From Cognatitamlana onchidii (GTDB lineage Bacteria > Bacteroidota > Bacteroidia > Flavobacteriales > Flavobacteriaceae): 64,000 bases of DNA. The stretch is from NCBI RefSeq assembly GCF_004804355.1, contig NZ_SRWZ01000003.1, positions 186,001-250,000 of the forward strand, written 5' to 3'. The translations under genes and the position numbers were made by a program. The notes beneath the pieces were generated by a model, which was given only the letters and a program-made list of their open reading frames with translations, did not search any database and was not told where the DNA came from. Below, piece by piece: positions 18,455-26,340 of the stretch. How positions within the stretch are numbered: position 1 is the first letter of the stretch; each line of letters starts with the position of its first letter.

Positions 18455-18893
18455 ACTTTTACTTAACTAAAATTAAAACGAAACAATGTTTTATGCTAAT
18501 ATAAAAGATTTAAAGTACGTGCTCTATACATTATCAAATTATGAAAGGTAGGCATGGTCCATTAAAAAGTTTTATTAGATTCTTTCAATGTTTACAATTA
18601 ACCTACATACAAATTAATGCAATAATTAGCCCCTTGTTTCAACATCCCAGTTGATAATCATTTTTGCAGAAGATTGGTTATGCTCAATATATGGTTTTAT
18701 GCTTAATTCTCATATTAAACTACCAGTAGATTTGTTAATAAAAAAACTAATAACAAAGACCAACATAGTCTTATCAAATAATTAATAACTAGATGTTTTA
18801 CAAACACTTGCGAGATAGATTATGTCATGTTATTAACAATCATTTGTAAAAAAATATAACGATTTTTAATATGTGGCAATCCATAAATTGTGG
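18455..18893. other. Intergenic region of about 440 bp
   Basis: This holds the upstream regions of the divergent Nudix gene and the small membrane protein. I find no open frame, tRNA, repeat or stable hairpin that stands out from AT-rich background. Confidence 0.55.
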
Positions 18894-18901
18894 TATATTT
18901 G
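18894..18901 (+). promoter_or_regulatory. Candidate promoter that decides the start of the 65-aa membrane protein
   Basis: TATATTTG is a perfect -7 box, with TGTG 18 nt upstream as a weak -33. It lies downstream of the ATG at 18871, so that start cannot be used from this promoter, and supports the ATG at 18976. Confidence 0.5.
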
Positions 18902-18975
18902 ATAAGCTATTAACCCAAACATTCCTATATATGATTACTAACCTGTTAATTTCTAAAACTTTAGCAATTGCAATT

Positions 18976-19173
18976 ATGAATCAATCTTATATTGTTAATG
19001 TTTTAATTGTAGTGGTTATTTTCTTCAGTATTCTGCTCATTCTTGGTATTAGAAAGTCTTACAAGTTGAAAAAAGAAAACGAGCGCTTGAATAAAATAAG
19101 CGAAGATCTTGCCAATAAAAAAGAAGAATACACAGACTTTACGGAAGGCCATATGTATGGCGGAGACAACTAA
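18976..19173 (+). CDS. Small single-span membrane protein (65 aa)
   Basis: Starting at the ATG at 18976, the protein is MNQSYIVN followed by one hydrophobic helix (about residues 8-27, VLIVVVIFFSILLILG), a basic/charged helical stretch (KKENERLNKISEDLANKK) and a conserved-looking end TDFTEGHMYGGDN. The frame extends upstream to an ATG at 18871, but that segment contains a promoter-like box and looks noncoding. Similar short proteins are common in Flavobacteria, and no function is known. Confidence 0.65.
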   Translation: MNQSYIVNVLIVVVIFFSILLILGIRKSYKLKKENERLNKISEDLANKKEEYTDFTEGHMYGGDN

Positions 19174-19226
19174 ATAGTTATCCTAAAAATATATTATTTT
19201 AATATAACCTAGCTATTTCTGCTTAC

Positions 19227-20918
19227 TTAGCGCACTAATTTTTTATACTTAATACGTTTAGGCATCAAATCGCCACCGAGGCGTTTCTTCTTATTCTCTT
19301 CGTAATCAGAAAAACTCCCCTCAAAGAAATAAACCTGAGAGTCGCCTTCAAATGCCAATATATGTGTACAAATTCTATCTAAAAACCAACGATCATGACT
19401 AATTACGACGGCACAACCCGCAAAATTCTCTAAACCTTCTTCTAAGGCACGTAATGTGTTCACATCAAGATCATTAGTGGGTTCATCTAAAAGTAATACA
19501 TTACCTTCCTCTTTAAGTGTCATAGCTAAATGCAAACGGTTACGTTCACCACCCGACAACAAGTTCACCTTTTTGTTTTGCTCACTACCTGAAAAGTTAA
19601 AACGACTTAGGTAAGCCCTAGAATTCACTTGCTTGCCACCCATCATAACAAGTTCTTGCTCGTCACTAAAGTTTTGCCAAATGGTCTTTTCTGGATCAAT
19701 ATTGACATGACTCTGATCTACATAAGCTATTTTCGCTGTATCTCCAACAACGAACTCCCCTTTATCTGGTGTTTCATCACCCATAATCATTCTAAAAATT
19801 GTAGACTTACCAGCACCATTAGGTCCAATAATTCCAACAATTCCCGCTTGTGGTAAATTAAAGTTTAAATCGTCGTACAATAACTTATCATCATAAGCTT
19901 TTGCAACCCCTTTGGCTTCAATAACATTAGTTCCTAAACGCGGACCATTTGGAATGTATATTTCTAGTTTTTCATCAAGCTGCTTTTGGTCTTGACTCAA
20001 TAGCTTATCATAATTTTTTAAACGTGCCTTTTGTTTTGTTTGACGTCCTTTGGCTCCTTGGCGCACCCATTCTAGCTCGCGCTCTAAAGTTTTTTGTCGC
20101 TTAGAAGCTGCTTTACCTTCTTGAGCCATTCGCTTTGATTTTTGGTCTAACCAAGACGAATAATTTCCTTTCCAAGGAATACCTTCACCTCTATCTAACT
20201 CTAAAATCCAACCTGCTACATTATCCAAAAAGTATCTATCGTGGGTAACGGCAATTACCGTTCCTTTATATTGAGCCAAATGATGCTCTAACCAATGAAC
20301 AGACTCTGCATCCAAGTGATTGGTAGGCTCATCCAACAATAAGACATCTGGTTCCTGTAATAATAACCGGCATAAAGCTACACGTCTACGCTCCCCGCCA
20401 GAAAGCACAGCTATTTTTTTATCACCATCGGGCGTGCGTAAAGCATCCATAGCAATCTCTAACTTGGTGTCCAACTCCCAAGCATTAGCAGCATCAATCT
20501 GATCTTGTAATTCTGCCTGACGGTTCATAAGCTTTTCCATCTTGTCCGGATCGCTATACACCTCTTCTAAACCAAACTGATCGTTTATTTTGTTATATTC
20601 ATCAAGAATAGCCACCGTTTCGGCCGCACCTTCACGAACTACTTCCATAACGGTTTTCTCATCGTCCAACTTAGGTTCTTGTTCTAAATAGCCCACAGAA
20701 TAATCTTGCGAAAACACAACATCTCCTTGATAATTCTTATCAACGCCAGCAATAATTTTTAAAAGTGTCGATTTACCTGAACCATTAAGTCCTAAAATTC
20801 CAATTTTAGCACCGTAAAAAAAGCTTAAGTAAATATTCTTTAAAACTGGTGTATTGGCACTTTGAAATGTCTTGGTAACACCAGACATGGAAAAAATAAT
20901 CTTTTTATCGTCGCTCAT
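19227..20918 (-). CDS. ettA: Energy-dependent translational throttle protein EttA (ABC-F)
   Basis: The 563-residue soluble ABC-F ATPase has two nucleotide-binding domains: Walker A GLNGSGKST and GPNGAGKST, signatures LSGGERRRVAL and LSGGERNRLHL, and Walker B LLLDEPTNHLD and LLLDEPTNDLD. Between the domains lies the basic linker (KRQKTLERELEWVRQGAKGRQ) that contacts the ribosome. Length, arm and linker fit EttA, which gates ribosomes entering elongation according to ATP/ADP. It is not a transporter: there is no membrane segment. It shares a promoter-like motif with the next gene upstream. Confidence 0.95.
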   Translation of the reverse strand: MSDDKKIIFSMSGVTKTFQSANTPVLKNIYLSFFYGAKIGILGLNGSGKSTLLKIIAGVDKNYQGDVVFSQDYSVGYLEQEPKLDDEKTVMEVVREGAAETVAILDEYNKINDQFGLEEVYSDPDKMEKLMNRQAELQDQIDAANAWELDTKLEIAMDALRTPDGDKKIAVLSGGERRRVALCRLLLQEPDVLLLDEPTNHLDAESVHWLEHHLAQYKGTVIAVTHDRYFLDNVAGWILELDRGEGIPWKGNYSSWLDQKSKRMAQEGKAASKRQKTLERELEWVRQGAKGRQTKQKARLKNYDKLLSQDQKQLDEKLEIYIPNGPRLGTNVIEAKGVAKAYDDKLLYDDLNFNLPQAGIVGIIGPNGAGKSTIFRMIMGDETPDKGEFVVGDTAKIAYVDQSHVNIDPEKTIWQNFSDEQELVMMGGKQVNSRAYLSRFNFSGSEQNKKVNLLSGGERNRLHLAMTLKEEGNVLLLDEPTNDLDVNTLRALEEGLENFAGCAVVISHDRWFLDRICTHILAFEGDSQVYFFEGSFSDYEENKKKRLGGDLMPKRIKYKKLVR

Positions 20919-20958
20919 CTTATATGTTTATCTGTTGAAACGTTTAACAGGTTTATTC

Positions 20959-20969
20959 CAAATATCGTA
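20959..20969 (-). promoter_or_regulatory. Promoter-like motif upstream of ettA
   Basis: On the minus strand TACGATATTTG lies 41 bp before the ettA ATG. The identical 11-mer stands at a matching distance before the CAL67264-family gene. GATATTTG is one mismatch from TAnnTTTG. Confidence 0.4.
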
Positions 20970-21001
20970 AAGTGTTAAGCGTTATTCAATATTGTAAAGT
21001 T

Positions 21002-21184
21002 TTACACACGTCCTTTTAAAGCATTAAAAACCCAGGCTACTGCAAAAAAGCCACAGCCAACAGCAGCAAATCCCCATCCCGCAACATCATCGTATCTAAA
21101 AGCACCTAATGCTATTAGAGCCAACCCTACAAAAATCATTATCCATGTGGCCCAGGCTAATACCGTATTTTTATTCATCGCCAT
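21002..21184 (-). CDS. CAL67264 family small membrane protein
   Basis: The 60-residue protein has two hydrophobic helices (about residues 8-27 and 34-53) around a loop with FRYDDVAGWGF, ending FNALKGRV. The sequence is characteristic of the CAL67264 family of Flavobacteriaceae membrane proteins, of unknown function. The second Met, at 21178 (MNKNTVLAW), is the more likely start because it gives the usual family N-terminus. It lies between ettA and the pirin genes on the same strand, with its own promoter-like motif. Confidence 0.8.
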   Translation of the reverse strand: MAMNKNTVLAWATWIMIFVGLALIALGAFRYDDVAGWGFAAVGCGFFAVAWVFNALKGRV

Positions 21185-21223
21185 AATCTTAATCCTATTT
21201 AATTTTGGTTGTTAGTATAAAGG

Positions 21224-21234
21224 CAAATATCGTA
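21224..21234 (-). promoter_or_regulatory. Promoter-like motif upstream of the CAL67264-family gene
   Basis: TACGATATTTG on the minus strand, identical to the motif before ettA, lies about 40-46 bp before the start. Confidence 0.4.
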
Positions 21235-21243
21235 GTTTTAAAC

Positions 21244-21274
21244 AAAAAAAGCACCCGTTTTAGGTGCTTTTTCG
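21244..21274 (-). terminator. Rho-independent terminator of the pirin operon
   Basis: A 10-bp stem (AAAAAGCACC at 21246-21255 and its complement at 21263-21272) with a 7-nt loop is followed on the minus strand by T-run. It lies 20 bp after the stop at 21295. Confidence 0.88.
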
Positions 21275-21294
21275 CTATCAATCTTGCAAATACA

Positions 21295-22011
21295 TTAGTT
21301 CATAGGAACTTCAATAATGATAACTTCAGAATTTTCTTTAGCTAAAATCTCTAAACTTTGTATATTCCAAACACCAATAGCATCGCGCTTACTTAAAGTA
21401 TTATTGGATACTTCAACTTGGCCTTCAATAACAAAAACATAAAACCCATTATTTGTTGACTTTGGGATTAAACTCGTAGAATTTCCTGTACCTAATTTCG
21501 TTTTGTATATATAAGCCTGTTGACCAATGGGTAATGCGTTACCCTCCAACTTATCCTTTGGCGCTACTAACGTATGTAACTTGTTTATTTGTTCCAAATC
21601 CTCGAACTTTCGTTGTTCATAATTTGGTTCAACGTTTTTAGCTTCCGGGATTATCCATAGTTGTAAAAAATTAACCGCTTCGGTTTTACTATCATTAAAT
21701 TCAGAATGTGTCAATCCCGTTCCGGCACTCATTACTTGCACTTCGCCTACTTCAATGGCACGTTTATTCCCCATACTATCTTTATGTGAAAGTGCGCCTT
21801 TTAATGGAATTGAGATTATTTCCATATTTTGGTGTGGATGGGTTCCAAACCCCATTTTTGGCTGTACAACGTCGTCGTTTAATACCCTTAACATTCCAAA
21901 ATTCATGCGATTAGGGTTTTGATATCCTGCAAAACTAAACGAGTGATGCGATTTTAACCACCCATGATTTGCGAAACCTCTTGTATCTGCTTTGTGAATT
22001 ACTGTTTTCAT
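21295..22011 (-). CDS. Pirin family protein (YhhW-like)
   Basis: The 238-residue bicupin has the pirin metal-binding motifs THPHQNMEI (two His) and GLTHSEFN (His and Glu) in the N-terminal cupin. The start HHSFSFAGYQNPNRMNFG is typical of YhhW-like quercetin dioxygenases. Such proteins bind iron and are linked to quinone/flavonoid handling and oxidative stress. It is the last gene of the MarR-associated set, 103 bp downstream of a second pirin gene. The real substrate is unknown. Confidence 0.88.
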   Translation of the reverse strand: MKTVIHKADTRGFANHGWLKSHHSFSFAGYQNPNRMNFGMLRVLNDDVVQPKMGFGTHPHQNMEIISIPLKGALSHKDSMGNKRAIEVGEVQVMSAGTGLTHSEFNDSKTEAVNFLQLWIIPEAKNVEPNYEQRKFEDLEQINKLHTLVAPKDKLEGNALPIGQQAYIYKTKLGTGNSTSLIPKSTNNGFYVFVIEGQVEVSNNTLSKRDAIGVWNIQSLEILAKENSEVIIIEVPMN

Positions 22012-22114
22012 GATTTTAAATTTTTTTTTAATTATTATTTAGACATTAACTAAAGAGTCAAGCTTTCCTTTTTATCTCCTGGGAAGACATTATTATGAAC
22101 TTATTCACAATATT

Positions 22115-22984
22115 TTACGCTGGTAAAAATCCCATTTTTCCCATTTGATAATCACGCATAGCCTCCATAATCTCCGTTTGGGTGTTCATTACATAAGGGC
22201 CATAAGTAGTTACAGGCTCATTAAAAGGAGCGCCCGAAAGGAATAATAATTTGCTAGGCTCATGCCCCTCTAAAGCAAAGCCTTCACCATCTTGATGAAA
22301 TTCGATTAACTGATGCTCATTCAACTTTAAGTTTTCCGAATCGTTAATAGTAACATCACCTTTCAATAAATACACAGCCGACTGATGAGAACTTGGAACT
22401 TTTATTTCAAAATGCCCTCCAGATTCTATATTTATCATAAAGGCATTAACGGGTGTTTGCGTTTTCACTCGCCCATGTACGCCTTCCCATTCTCCTGCAA
22501 TAATTTGAATTTTAACCTTGTTGTCATCTGATGCAACCACTTTAAAGTCTTCATTTTTTACATGCTGATAATTTGCAGGAATCATTTTCTTTTCGGCTGG
22601 TAAATTTAACCACAACTGTATCCCTTCTAACGTCCCACCACGTGCTACAAAATCTTTTGAGGGGCCTTCGGCATGTATAATACCTCTGCCCGCAGTGGTC
22701 CATTGCACATCTCCTGATCTTACAAGACTTTCGTTTCCTAACGAATCTCTATGCAGCTGCTCTCCTTGGATTAAAAAGGTGATCGGTTCAAAACCACGAT
22801 GTGGATGTGGCCCCAAATCAAAAGGATTTGTGCCCTCCGATATTTCAAAAGGCCCATAATGATGTAATAGTATAAATGGATCTATGTTATCTATATGCTG
22901 TGTTGGAAGGGGTTGGCGTAACCGAATTGGCCCCATATTTACAAAATCGCTTCTTCCAATTGTTTTTATTGTATTTCGTTTCAT
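22115..22984 (-). CDS. Pirin family protein (second, classical pirin type)
   Basis: The 289-residue bicupin has the pirin motifs DPFILLHHYGP, GPHPHRGFEPI (two metal His), GRGIIHAEGP (metal His and Glu) and the C-terminal FLSGAPFNEPVTTYGPYVMN, which is standard for pirins of this length. It belongs to a different pirin subfamily from the neighbouring 238-residue protein. An inverted-repeat operator (23001-23020) lies 17 bp before the start, just after the MarR gene, so this gene is probably under direct MarR control even if read through from upstream. Confidence 0.9.
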   Translation of the reverse strand: MKRNTIKTIGRSDFVNMGPIRLRQPLPTQHIDNIDPFILLHHYGPFEISEGTNPFDLGPHPHRGFEPITFLIQGEQLHRDSLGNESLVRSGDVQWTTAGRGIIHAEGPSKDFVARGGTLEGIQLWLNLPAEKKMIPANYQHVKNEDFKVVASDDNKVKIQIIAGEWEGVHGRVKTQTPVNAFMINIESGGHFEIKVPSSHQSAVYLLKGDVTINDSENLKLNEHQLIEFHQDGEGFALEGHEPSKLLFLSGAPFNEPVTTYGPYVMNTQTEIMEAMRDYQMGKMGFLPA

Positions 22985-23000
22985 AATCTTTGGTTTTAAA

Positions 23001-23020
23001 AATAATTTCCATGGAAACTA
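23001..23020. promoter_or_regulatory. Putative MarR operator upstream of the pirin genes
   Basis: The arms AATAATTTCC and GGAAACTATT surround the central AT. They are complementary at nine of ten positions. The site lies between the MarR stop and the pirin start and has the same core (TTCC-N2-GGAA) and length as the site at 24059. Confidence 0.6.
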
Positions 23021-23035
23021 TTTATTTAAATTTTT

Positions 23036-23473
23036 TTATCGGATTTTATCCAATAAGTCGCTAAGTATTTCAGCTTCTTTATCGGTTAGCTTATCTAACA
23101 GGTCATTCTTATAGTTGGCATCAATATCCTTCAACAATTGTAATCCAGATGCTGTGATTTCAATGTGCACAACCCGCCTATCCTCTGGGCATGGCAATCT
23201 GTTAATAAGTCCTTTATCGCAAAGTTTATCCATTAATCGTGTAGCATTTGGTGCTCGTTCAATCATTCGTTCTTTTATGGTTTGTACTTTTAAGGGTTTA
23301 CCTCCTCCTCTTAGAATTCTCAGTATATTAAACTGTTGTGGAGAAATTCCAAAGGGTTTAAAGAATTCATTTTGAATACTACTTATCCAATTGGCCGTAT
23401 ATATTATATTTAATAAAGCTTTAATTTTATTATTAGCAAATTTCGAATTTATGTCCTTTGAAATGTCTCCCAT
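23036..23473 (-). CDS. MarR-family transcriptional regulator
   Basis: The 145-residue protein has the MarR winged-helix layout: SPQQFNILRILRG, a recognition region TIKERMIERAPNATRLMDKLCDKGLI and the wing with PCPEDRRVVHIEITASG, followed by a C-terminal dimerisation helix. The Asp-Arg of the wing (EDRR) is conserved. MarR proteins bind inverted repeats and release on oxidant or phenolic ligands. It lies between the FMN reductase gene (15 bp upstream) and the pirin gene. Two matching inverted repeats in this cluster are likely its operators, implying autoregulation. Confidence 0.92.
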   Translation of the reverse strand: MGDISKDINSKFANNKIKALLNIIYTANWISSIQNEFFKPFGISPQQFNILRILRGGGKPLKVQTIKERMIERAPNATRLMDKLCDKGLINRLPCPEDRRVVHIEITASGLQLLKDIDANYKNDLLDKLTDKEAEILSDLLDKIR

Positions 23474-23488
23474 GGTTCGATATTTTAA

Positions 23489-24019
23489 TTATAATGAGGC
23501 TTCAAATGTCGTAACAGCTTCATTTAAGTTTGAAGCTAATTCTTCATCTAAAATCTTATCTTCTTTAAAATTATCAAAAAACAATGGCAAACTAAAATCT
23601 GCTACAATATTGCCACCCATGTATTGAAAACGTCCCTTTGCTATTTCTAATACTGAGGCCCCGCCTCTACCGCCTGGTGATGTTGCCATCAATAGCATAG
23701 GCTTGTTGCTCCATAGCTTACCATCTATTCTAGACATCCAATCAAATATATTTTTAAACGCGGTAGCGTACGCACCATTGTGTTCTGCTAACGATAATAT
23801 TATACCGTCTGATGATTTGATATAATTTAAAAATTTTTCTGCATTATCTGGGATTCCATGTTCATTTTCTAAATCAATCCCGTATAATGGTAATTCAAAA
23901 TCATTTAGATCTAAAACAGTTGTTTTAACGTTCTTAACTTGATGAGCTACATAAATTGCTAATTGTTTGTTGATAGACTCTTTACTGTTACTTCCTGCAA
24001 ATGCTATTATTTGTTTCAT
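23489..24019 (-). CDS. NADPH-dependent FMN reductase family protein
   Basis: The 176-residue flavodoxin-like protein starts with the phosphate-binding loop FAGSNSKESINKQL and has SLAEHNGAYATAFKNIFDWMSR and TSPGGRGGASVLE, as in NAD(P)H-dependent FMN/quinone reductases. It probably reduces quinones or azo compounds with NAD(P)H. It is the first gene of the cluster with marR and two pirins. The strong inverted repeat at 24059-24080 lies 40 bp before its start and overlaps the likely -33 region. Confidence 0.9.
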   Translation of the reverse strand: MKQIIAFAGSNSKESINKQLAIYVAHQVKNVKTTVLDLNDFELPLYGIDLENEHGIPDNAEKFLNYIKSSDGIILSLAEHNGAYATAFKNIFDWMSRIDGKLWSNKPMLLMATSPGGRGGASVLEIAKGRFQYMGGNIVADFSLPLFFDNFKEDKILDEELASNLNEAVTTFEASL

Positions 24020-24058
24020 TTCTATGTTATTTTATGTTACGAATATAGAAATAAAATT

Positions 24059-24080
24059 AATATATTCCAAGGAATATATT
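24059..24080. promoter_or_regulatory. Putative MarR operator upstream of the FMN reductase-marR genes
   Basis: Two perfect 10-bp arms, AATATATTCC and GGAATATATT, flank the central AA. On the minus strand TTG within this repeat is followed about 20 nt later by TATATTCG, a near-consensus -7 box, so the repressor would cover the -33 region. Confidence 0.7.
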
Positions 24081-24160
24081 TCCATGTAATATTTTTTAAC
24101 AAAACATTCACTTTTTATACAGACATGGGTTTTGTAATTTCGTTGTAAATTAAAGCAATC

Positions 24161-25804
24161 ATGGACATCAACTTCAATAAAAACGAAGATCATAACAAAC
24201 TACTTGTATCAGAATTAAATAAAAGACTTGCAAAAGTATGCTTGGGTGGCGGTAAATCTCGTATTGAAAAGCTTCATAGTAAAGGTAAACTATCTGCAAG
24301 AGAACGTATTGACTATTTGCTGGATGACAAGTCTAAATCCATAGAAATAGGCGCTTTTGCTGGTGAAGACATGTATCCTGAACATGGTGGATGCCCATCT
24401 GGTGGCGTTGTTGTGAAAATTGGTTATGTCAAAGGAAAACAATGTATTGTTGTTGCCAATGACGCCACGGTAAAAGCTGGAGCTTGGTTTCCCATTACTG
24501 CAAAAAAGAACTTACGCGCCCAGGAAATAGCTATTGAAAACAGATTACCTATTATATTTTTGGTGGATTCAGCCGGCGTATACCTGCCGATGCAAGATGA
24601 AATATTCCCAGATAAAGAACACTTCGGTCGCATCTTTAGAAATAACGCCATTATGAGTAGTATGGGGATTACTCAGATAGCTGCAGTTATGGGGAGCTGT
24701 GTAGCCGGTGGTGCTTACCTACCTATTATGAGTGATGAGGCTTTAATTGTTGATAAAACAGGAAGTATCTTTTTGGCAGGCAGCTATTTGGTTAAAGCTG
24801 CCATTGGTGAAAGTATTGACAATGAAACGTTAGGCGGCGCCACAACACATTGTGAAATTTCTGGTGTTACCGATTACAAAGCCAAAGATGATAAAGATGC
24901 TCTAGACAAAATAAAAAATATCGTCGATAAAATCGGTGACTATGATAAGACAGGATTTAATCGCTCCGCCTCAAAGAAGCCCAAAGAAAATCCAAATGAT
25001 ATCTTTGGAATATTACCTAAAAGTCGCGCAGACCAATACGACATGTATGAAATTATTAAAAGATTGGTTGATAATTCTGAATATGAAGAGTATAAAGCTG
25101 GGTACGGACAAACCATTATCACTTGCTATGCGCGTATTGATGGATGGGCAGTTGGAATTGTGGCCAATCAACGTCAGATTGTAAAAACAACAGGTTCAAA
25201 AACCAAAGCAACCGAAATGCAATTTGGTGGCGTAATTTACAACGACTCTGCCGATAAAGCAACGCGATTTATAGCCAATTGCAACCAAAAGAAAATTCCT
25301 TTGGTATTCTTGCAGGATGTAACTGGTTTTATGGTAGGTAGTAAAAGCGAACATTCTGGCATCATAAAAGATGGTGCAAAAATGGTAAATGCGGTAAGCA
25401 ATTCTGTGGTTCCTAAATTTACAATTGTTATTGGTAATAGTTATGGCGCGGGCAATTATGCCATGTGTGGAAAAGCGTATGATCCACGTCTTATTGTGGC
25501 ATGGCCAAGTGCAGAACTTGCAGTTATGAGTGGTAATTCTGCTGCTAAAGTACTACTTCAAATAGAGAAAGCGTCGCTTGAAAAACAAGGAGAAACATTT
25601 ACTGAAGAAAAAGAGAAAGCCCTTTACAACAAAATTAAAGCGAGATACGACAATCAAGTATCACCATACTATGCAGCTGCTAGAATATGGACAGATGCTA
25701 TTATCAATCCATTAGATACACGCACGTGGATTTCTATGGGTATTGAAGCTGCTAATCACGCGCCTATTGAAAAGCAATTTAACTTAGGTGTTTTGCAGGT
25801 TTAA
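24161..25804 (+). CDS. Acyl-CoA carboxylase beta subunit (carboxyltransferase)
   Basis: The 547-residue protein of the biotin-dependent carboxyltransferase family has the N-terminal crotonase-like half (KLSARERIDYLLD, LVDSAGVYLPMQDEIFPD, MGSCVAGGAYLP) and the C-terminal half (FLQDVTGFMVGS, VIGNSYGAGNYAMCG, PSAELAVMSG). The LPMQDEIFPD segment is typical of methylcrotonyl-CoA carboxylase beta, so a role in leucine breakdown is likely. The alpha subunit with biotin is not adjacent, so propionyl- or other acyl-CoA cannot be excluded. It starts 142 bp from the divergent FMN reductase gene. Confidence 0.9.
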   Translation: MDINFNKNEDHNKLLVSELNKRLAKVCLGGGKSRIEKLHSKGKLSARERIDYLLDDKSKSIEIGAFAGEDMYPEHGGCPSGGVVVKIGYVKGKQCIVVANDATVKAGAWFPITAKKNLRAQEIAIENRLPIIFLVDSAGVYLPMQDEIFPDKEHFGRIFRNNAIMSSMGITQIAAVMGSCVAGGAYLPIMSDEALIVDKTGSIFLAGSYLVKAAIGESIDNETLGGATTHCEISGVTDYKAKDDKDALDKIKNIVDKIGDYDKTGFNRSASKKPKENPNDIFGILPKSRADQYDMYEIIKRLVDNSEYEEYKAGYGQTIITCYARIDGWAVGIVANQRQIVKTTGSKTKATEMQFGGVIYNDSADKATRFIANCNQKKIPLVFLQDVTGFMVGSKSEHSGIIKDGAKMVNAVSNSVVPKFTIVIGNSYGAGNYAMCGKAYDPRLIVAWPSAELAVMSGNSAAKVLLQIEKASLEKQGETFTEEKEKALYNKIKARYDNQVSPYYAAARIWTDAIINPLDTRTWISMGIEAANHAPIEKQFNLGVLQV

Positions 25805-25861
25805 TTTTAAAATCTGATTAGTTTTTATTATCTTAAGAACTGAAAATCAACAATTTCAGTC

Positions 25862-26284
25862 ATGGAAACAATTAAAACATTAAACAAATGGGCTAATGCG
25901 CATACGTATATCCCACTTGATTTGGTAAGAATTGCATTGGGCGTTTTTCTATTCTTTAAAGGCATAAACTTTATGGGGAATACGGAAATGCTCATGCAAC
26001 TATTTGAACCCATACAAAGTATGGCCGGCGGTATGCTTGTGGTGCATTATGTAGCCCCTGCACATTTTATTGGAGGCATTTTAATTGCTTTTGGTTTATT
26101 AACACGTTGGGCTATCATTGCACAACTCCCTATACTTATTGGAGCTATTGCCATTAATTTTGCGGGAGATATGAATGTTAGTAACCTTTACTTGGCCATA
26201 GCTACACTTTTGATTTGTGGCTTTTTCTTGTTGTATGGCTCTGGTAAACATTCTTTAGATTATTATTTTAAGATGCAGCAATGA
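25862..26284 (+). CDS. DoxX family membrane protein
   Basis: The 140-residue protein has four hydrophobic helices with the DoxX-type start YIPLDLVRIALGVFLFFKGINF and the second-half motif HFIGGILIAFGLLTRWAI. DoxX-like proteins are small quinone-linked or redox-stress membrane proteins with poorly defined roles. It lies 57 bp after the carboxylase gene on the same strand and is followed by a strong terminator, so the two may form one transcript. No cofactor-binding residue can be named. Confidence 0.82.
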   Translation: METIKTLNKWANAHTYIPLDLVRIALGVFLFFKGINFMGNTEMLMQLFEPIQSMAGGMLVVHYVAPAHFIGGILIAFGLLTRWAIIAQLPILIGAIAINFAGDMNVSNLYLAIATLLICGFFLLYGSGKHSLDYYFKMQQ

Positions 26285-26285
26285 A

Positions 26286-26318
26286 CAAAAAAGGTGACGT
26301 AAAACGTCACCTTTTTAA
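26286..26318. terminator. Bidirectional Rho-independent terminator
   Basis: A 13-bp perfect stem (AAAAAGGTGACGT at 26288-26300 with its complement) and a 3-nt loop lie between the convergent DoxX and sppA genes. Confidence 0.92.
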
Positions 26319-26340
26319 TATTATGAAACCCACTATTTCA

